Of a DNA stretch of 64,000 nucleotides, positions 58,680-64,000 are shown in pieces. Source of the DNA: Glaciozyma antarctica PI12 (lineage: Eukaryota > Basidiomycota > Microbotryomycetes > Kriegeriales > Camptobasidiaceae); the NCBI GenBank assembly GCA_002917775.1, contig KZ627154.1, positions 318,308 through 382,307 of the forward strand, written 5' to 3'. Position 1 is the first letter of the stretch; each line of letters begins with the position of its first letter. The notes below the pieces were generated by a model. It was not told where the DNA came from and searched no databases. It saw nothing but the letters and a program-made list of their open reading frames with translations. The position numbers and the translations under genes are program-made.

Positions 58680-60109
58680 ATGGACTCTCTTAAAGACAGA
58701 ACGAACGAGTTCAAGTCATGCGTCGAGAAGAGCGTTCAGCAGCGCTCGACTCAGGCCGACGCCAAACGTCCTCTCCTCCCTCCAGGCGGTTCAGCAGCCA
58801 AACCCAACCGCTCCGAGTTTGCAAGGATGGCAGCCAAGATTGGCAAGGACATTCAAGGGACGACTTTCAAGCTGGAGAAGCTGGCGCAGCGTGAGTAGCT
58901 TCCTTCGCTCGGCAAAGACGTGGCGTGTGAGCGCGCGTTCAGGTGAGGACGGGAGCTGATCCACCGCCTTCTCTGCACACAGTGGCGAAGCGGAAAACTC
59001 TCTTTGACGACCGGCCAGTCGAGATCAGCGTGCGTTCGTTCCCTACGTTCCTCTGGACCCAGAGCTGACCCCCCTCTCCTCTCGCAGGAGCTCACCTACA
59101 TCATCAAGCAAGATATCGCCCACCTCAACCAGCAGATCGCAGCTCTCCAGTCCTACACTCGCTCGAACCTTAACTCGGCCAGCGGGTCGAAGCAAGTCTC
59201 GGAGCACAACAACAACGTCGTTATGATGCTCCAGTCCAAGCTCGCCGACACCTCTCTCGGATTCAAGGACGTCCTCGAGATCCGCACCCAAGTACGCGCC
59301 TTTTCCCAGCCACTCTAGACGACCTCACTAACCGCACGCACAGAACATGAAAGCCTCGCGCGACCGCACCGAGCAATTCATGTACACCTCTTCCGCCGCT
59401 CCCGCCTCATCTGGTACGTCCCCCTCCGCTCCTTTCCTCCCGCTAGCTGACAGCCACTAAGTTCTTCGCTCTCGTCTTCCTCCTTCCCCTTCCGCAGATT
59501 CTCCCCTTTATCGCGGAAACGGCAAGGGCAAGGGCAAGGAACCGCAACGGCAGATTGGGCAGTCGGCGGATTTCACGGCGCTGGATTTGGGAGGACCGGA
59601 AGCTGGGAGCAGTCAACATATGATGATGGAGATGGTGCAGGGCGAGGTGAGTTTGCTCTTTCCTTTCGTGCGCGAGAGGATCGGTCGGAAGGCTTGGTTC
59701 AAGCTGCGACGAGGGCTGATTCGAGGGAGCAATGGCTGCGTCGCAGATACTGTGCTGACTTCTCGCTCCCGTCGTGCAGGATCAATACATCACGCAACGC
59801 TCAGGCGCCATCGAGACGATCGAGTCGACCGTCGCTGAGCTGGGACAGATCTTCTCCCAGCTCGCACAGATGGTTGCGACGCAAGGCGAGATGGTCACTC
59901 GCATCGACGCAGATACGGAGGATATTCGTAACAACGTCGTCGGAGCTCAAGGGTCCGTTCGAATTTCTCGAGCGGTGGGAGGAGTGCTGACGCTCGGGTG
60001 CAGGGAGCTCCTCAAGCTTTATGCGAGCGTCTCGTCGAATCGGTGGTTGATGTTCAAGGTCTTTGGGGTGTTGATCGCCTTCTTTTTGTTATTCGTGCTG
60101 GTGTCGTAG
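58680..60109 (+). CDS. SED5: Golgi syntaxin Sed5 / syntaxin 5 (Qa-SNARE)
   Basis: Starts MDSLKDRTNEFKSCVEKSV at 58680, like the SxxDRTxEF opening of Sed5 that contacts Sly1. The Habc region includes FARMAAKIGKDIQGTTFKLE, FDDRPVEISELTYIIKQDIA and VVMMLQSKLADTSLGFKDVL. The SNARE motif has QYITQRSGAIETIESTVAEL followed by GQIFSQLAQMVATQGEMV with the central Gln, then RIDADTEDIRNNVVGAQ. One C-terminal membrane anchor follows (WLMFKVFGVLIAFFLLFVLV), TAG 60107-60109. Sed5 drives fusion of ER-derived and intra-Golgi vesicles. Six introns with standard sites. An in-frame upstream stretch is open to 58557 but lacks ATG. Identification is secure. Confidence 0.93.
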
Positions 60110-60413
60110 AGCGTTTTATCCGGAGAGGGAGGGAGGGAGTGCAAGGACCTGTTCGTCGTTCGCATCGGTTTCGAGTCCTGCGTGTCGATGCTGCTCGAGT
60201 CACTCTCGCTTCAACGTCTCGTACGGGGAGACTCGCTTCAGAAACAGCTACAGCGCGCAGTGCGCACATCTATTCGCACACCAACGCCGGCATCGACAGC
60301 TACACGACGCCTGACCCTTCTCGAAGCGTTACCACAGTTGGCTTGCTAACGAAGTCCTCGAACATTCGCATTCGAAAGGAGAGGAATCAAAGGCAGAACT
60401 CACCTCGACTGGC
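60110..60413. other. convergent 3' region of SED5 and the MYND gene
   Basis: About 300 bp between two stop codons; no gene or motif recognised. Confidence 0.4.
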
Positions 60414-61355
60414 TCACCGCTTCCTAACCTTCTTCTCCATCTCAATCAACCACGGCTTGGACGGCTTCGGCCCCGCCAGCGACTTCCTCAACCCCTCCAC
60501 CCACTCGTCATCAAACGCCCAGGGCTTCTTCGACCCATATATCCTCTGAATCGTCATCGGCACAAAGCTGACATCCGCGCCAACCCCTCCCTCGGGAACG
60601 CCCTCAAAAAGACCGCACACCTTGCGAAATCACTCGGCATGCCTCCGAGGCCACTGCGCTCGTTCATGCCCTTTTGCGACATGGTTTCGAGCATGTCGGT
60701 GCGCATATCGTGCGGGAAGTTGAGGTGGCGAAGCAGCTTGGCGTGCGGGAGGATACCAGCGGTGAGGAAGGTAAATTGCTGCCGGACGTCGGTGGAAGAG
60801 GAGGGATCGAACGTGAAGTCGAGGTAGGCGGCATGAGTGGTGGAGAGGGGGGTGGAGGGGTCGTCGATCCGGAAGGCGGAGAAGAGGAAGAGGTTGAGCT
60901 CGAAATGGATTGAGAGACGGAGGGCGGCGACGCCTGGGGTGATCAGGGCGTCGATAGGGTAGGCGACGGCGATGGATTCGGTGCGGTTCGCGTCGACGCT
61001 GTGGGAGGGGTTAGTGGGGCGGAGGAAGGGGAGAGGAGGAACGCACACCTGATCTTTGCACTCAACCTTGTGGCGCTTCCAGTCCAGCTTTTTGCACTGC
61101 GATTTCGTGGTCAGGTCCAACGGGATCGAGATCTGGCAGAAGCGAAACTCACCTCGCTCGAGCAGTAGGCCACCGCACGACACTGACTGCACACGAGGAG
61201 CTTGCTCCCCGTAGCCTTCCCCTCTGCAAACACTCGTCGGCTTTTATAGAAGCTTTTGGCCGGCGGAATGACCTACCCTTGCCGAAGCAGCGTTTGCAGT
61301 GGCCAGTCGTCCCACGCACGACGTTGGTCTTCGATGGCGGGATGTAGAAGTCCAT
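60414..61355 (-). CDS. MYND-type zinc finger protein (one apparent frameshift)
   Basis: Starts MDFYIPPSKTNVVRGTTGHC at 61355. The MYND finger uses CKRCFGKG, LLVCSQCRAVAYCSSE and CKKLDWKRHKVECKD, which gives the C-x2-C, C-x2-C, C-x3-C-like, H-x3-C order. Two introns split the finger. After it the protein reads ESIAVAYPIDALITPGVAAL, FELNLFLFSAFRIDDPST and HLNFPHDMRTDMLETMSQK, and ends WLIEMEKKVRKR at 60414. MYND domains bind Pro-rich peptides; the rest is not known to me. Near 60640 the frame must gain one base (after MPSDFA) to reach the continuing, well-formed frame GLFEGVPEGGVGADVSFVP. Without that, the protein ends early at SALCR. Confidence 0.7.
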
Positions 61356-61828
61356 GGGCGGCGATGCTGGGTCCTGTTGCAGGCTTAGTACTCGAGATCC
61401 TGAGGAAAGTGCGCTACGTACTGTTTGGGCGAGAGGGAGCAGAGGAGAGCGGAAAAGCAGAGGGAGGTCGAGGTGCGGGAGGAGCTTTCGAGCACGTCAG
61501 CTTGGGAGGTCTGCTCGGGTCCTGCGATAACTTACCTGTCTGGACTTACAGAGGTGCTCGAACAGCTGCGTCGTCGTGAGCGAAGAGCGGAAGCCTGGAA
61601 GTGGCCTGGAGGGGCGAAGCGGAGGTCACTCAACCTGCAGCTTGCCTCTCTTCATCTCTCCATCTCGCTACGCCCTTGACAACAACTGTAACAGCACAGC
61701 AACCACGGGAGAGTTTCTCAGCACCCGTACCGCCGCCTCCACCGCACCAGTTCCGACGAGGGAGTCCCCGTCCTCGCTCAACATCTTCCCCTGGCATCAC
61801 CACTCATCCCTACTCTCCACCGATAGCC
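61356..61828. promoter_or_regulatory. divergent upstream region of the MYND and sirtuin genes
   Basis: About 470 bp between two starts. No conserved frame or named element seen. Confidence 0.35.
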
Positions 61829-63554
61829 ATGGCTTCCCTCCCAGTCCTCTCCTTCGGCTCCGTCTCCCCGCCCCTCGCTTCCTCCCTCCCGCCCTTCTCC
61901 ACCGCCCTCCCCTCGTTGCCATCGGACGATCCTGCAACACTCTCCCTTCAACACGTTGCGCGAGCCGTACTCAAGGCCAAGCGGATCGCTGTAGTCTGTG
62001 GTGCGTCCAGGTGTACTACGGGAGGGAAAGAGGGACAAAAGCTGACGGGATGGTGCAGGTGCTGGCATCTCCTGTGCGAGTGGGATCCCCGACTTCCGGA
62101 GCTCTCAGGGCCTGTTCGACACGCTCAAACGGCAGCATCCTGAGGCTCGCTTGAGCTCTGGGAAGGACCTGTTTGATGCCTCGCTCTTCTCCGTGCGTCT
62201 TCAAGCTGTTAGTCAAGGAGGGTCGTGCTGACGCCTGCCGCATACACAGTCCGAGTCGAACGCCGCCATCTTCTACACCATGATCGCAGAGCTCAAGCAG
62301 ATGTCGGATGTCGCTGAGCCAACCTCGTTCCACCGGTTCCTCAAGTCGCTCGACGAGCAGGGGAAGCTGTTCCGCGTTTACACCCAGTGCGTCCTCTCCC
62401 CTCTATCCCGCACTCCCCGCTGACTCCCTCGCAGGAACATCGACGGCCTTGAAGAGAAAGTCGGTCTCTCCTACGGTCTAGGCGACAAGTCCCTCCCCGT
62501 CCCCTCTCGCCGCTCCACCAAACCCCCGCCCCCCTCACCCACCCCCTCCCCGCCCTCCCCCTCCGCCTCCCCGTCCCAAACGCTCATACGACCCGACCCC
62601 GCCGAAATCCCTCGCTGCATCCCCCTCCACGGCCACCTCTCGACTCTCTCCTGCCCCGCCTGCCACCAAACCATCTCCATCGCTCCGCACCTTGAGACCC
62701 TCTCGACTGGCACCCCGATCGCTTGCCCCGAGTGCGCGCTCATCGACGGAGCTCGCCAGGCGGCGGGAGAACGTTCGCGAGGAGTCGGGAGGATGAAGCC
62801 GGATGTGGTCCTGTACGGCGAAGCGCATAAGGAGGGCGAACGAGTCGGCGAAATCACTCGCAAGGACCTCCTAGGCGCACGACCCGACCTCCTCCTCGTC
62901 GTCGGGACCTCTCTCAAAGTCCCCGGAACCAAATTGCTCGTGCGGGAGCTCGCCAAGGTCATTCGCCCGCCGAAGAAGGAGGAGAGCGAGGAGGAGGACC
63001 TCGAGCCGCCGCCTGCGAGTGGGTCGACGGGCGCCTCGGTCGGAGGGACGAGGAAGAGGAAGGTCAAGCCTCCGCCTGTGCATTCCGTTTACCTCAACTA
63101 CAACTTTCCTACGCCATCGAGGGAGTGGAAGGACGTGTTTGATGTCTGGGTGCGAGGAGATGTGCAGGAGTTTGTAGGAGTGCTGGGGGAGGAGAAGAGG
63201 GAGGAGGAGGAGAGGGCCGAGGCGAAGAGGTGCGAGAAGGAGGCGGCGGCGAAGAGGAAGGAGGAGAGGGAGAGGGTGAAGGAGGAGAAAGAGCAGGCAG
63301 AGGCGAAGGAGAGCAAGAGTGCGAAGGGGAAGGCGGTGGCGAAGGGGAAGACGAAGAGTGTGGCGGGAGCGGGTGCAGTGCGGAAGACGGCGGTCAAAGC
63401 GGTCAAGGTCGTCAAGGAGAAGGTCGTCAAGGCGACGGGATCGAGGGCGCCGCCGAAGGCGAGAGTGGCACCGCCACCGAAGAGCGGGAGGGCGGGAGTC
63501 TCGCTTCTTTCGTTCCCTGTCTCCAAGCCTGGGCCGACGACGCGGAGGAAGTAG
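61829..63554 (+). CDS. NAD-dependent deacetylase of the sirtuin family, Hst3/Hst4-like
   Basis: Starts MASLPVLSFGSVSPPLASSL at 61829. Sirtuin blocks in order: RIAVVCGAGISCASGIPDFR, FYTMIAELKQMSDVAEPTSF, FRVYTQNIDGLEEKVGL, IPLHGHLSTLSCPACHQT with the catalytic His and first zinc pair, IACPECALIDGAR with the second pair, and RMKPDVVLYGEAHKEGERVG. LLLVVGTSLKVPGTK follows. The QNIDGLE and VLYGE blocks and the short zinc loop are those of Hst3/Hst4, which deacetylate histone H3 Lys56 after S phase. After HSVYLNYNFPTPSREWKDVF comes a tail of about 150 residues rich in Lys, Ala and Glu, ending SKPGPTTRRK, TAG 63552-63554. Four introns. Family is certain; the subclass is likely. Confidence 0.88.
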
Positions 63555-63917
63555 AGGGCGCGGTAGCTTGTGTAGTCGATTCCTTGTGCCGTAGTTTGTT
63601 ATACCTTGTTCGCGAAGAGCTTGAGAGCTAGCGAGAGTCTCCCTGAGAATGGATGTCGTCCTTTGCTGGACAAGACGTAGGCTGGGAGAAGCAGGACCGA
63701 TTAACCGAGTAGAAGTGCAAGCTGAGAAGCACTGGATTGGGCGGAGCGGTGGGCAGACGCTGGTCCAGGAGAGGGAGGAACTGCATTCGCAACGCGAACA
63801 AGCAGCAGCTTCGCCGGCAAATTGCGAAGACCTCGCTCACATCTCGCTCCCATGCATTCGTCCAGGATCTCCTCCGACGTAGTTCCTTTACGCCGTCGTC
63901 CCGTGCTTTCACCGTCG
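63555..63917. other. intergenic region at the right end
   Basis: About 360 bp after the sirtuin stop. No conserved frame or RNA gene seen. Confidence 0.4.
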
Positions 63918-64000
63918 ATGGCCGTCGCGCCAAAAGGGAGCCACGAAAGTGCCTTGGGAGGTGGGGAGGAGGTGATCGTATCGCGGGTCCAGCAGCNAGA
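63918..64000 (+). CDS. possible 5' end of another gene (partial)
   Basis: ATG at 63918 opens a frame MAVAPKGSHESALGGGEEVI that runs to the window edge. Codon use is gene-like but the piece is too short to identify. An undetermined base is at 63997. Confidence 0.25.
   Translation, partial: MAVAPKGSHESALGGGEEVIVSRVQQX

Overview
The window is nuclear DNA of a GC-rich fungus, most likely a red basidiomycete yeast of the Rhodotorula/Rhodosporidium type (Sporidiobolales). This rests on coding style rather than a database match. Nearly every gene is cut by several 50-65 nt introns with GTACGT/GTGCGT/GTGAGT donors, a CTGAC or CTAAC branch motif and a CAG acceptor. Coding is strongly C/G-ended, genes lie 100-500 bp apart on both strands, and the products are conserved eukaryotic housekeeping proteins. 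I saw no tRNA, rRNA, CRISPR, prokaryotic operon or intact transposon. One undetermined base (n, 63997) sits at the right end.

Layout. 0-7 kb: tail of an unknown gene, a histidine phosphatase, a carboxyltransferase-domain enzyme (minus) and the APC/C subunit CDC23 (minus). 7-16.5 kb: mitochondrial RNase DSS1 (plus), ERMES subunit MDM12 (minus), the DNAJC8/Spf31 J-protein (plus), RMI1 (plus) and an aldo-keto reductase (minus). 16.6-22.5 kb: the MBOAT acyltransferase GUP1 (plus) and an ATRIP/Rad26-type checkpoint protein (minus). 22.9-28.8 kb: a tandem pair of O-fucosyltransferase-like genes and a 3-methyladenine DNA glycosylase (all plus). 29-34 kb: zinc alcohol dehydrogenase (minus), Kelch protein (plus) and a low-complexity Ser/Pro-rich gene (plus). 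34.7-46.3 kb: cysteine desulfurase NFS1 (plus), then GPI16, a double-PH protein, a GT-B glycosyltransferase-like protein and a possible Mediator subunit (all minus). 46.4-47.3 kb: a decayed relative of the GT25 gene at 54.5-56.2 kb. 49-64 kb: OPI3 (minus), a HIT protein (plus), acyl-CoA oxidase (minus), GT25 (minus), a PSR1-like phosphatase (minus), SED5 (plus), a MYND protein (minus), an HST3/4-like sirtuin (plus) and the start of one more gene.

The genes do not form a metabolic cluster. Loose themes are genome maintenance (RMI1, ATRIP, MAG, HST3/4), mitochondria (DSS1, MDM12, NFS1), secretory-pathway glycosylation and lipid work (GUP1, GPI16, O-FucT pair, GT25, SED5, OPI3) and peroxisomal beta-oxidation (POX).

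The most striking cross-cutting signal is that several otherwise well-conserved genes need a single-base shift to read through. DSS1 needs two, the first O-fucosyltransferase copy one plus a damaged splice donor, the MYND gene one, and DNAJC8, GUP1, ATRIP and the Ser/Pro-rich gene are likely cases. The shifts go in both directions, which points first to consensus indel errors in the assembly. The GT25 relic instead also has a stop in a conserved stretch and looks like a true pseudogene. I found no convincing new multi-gene system.
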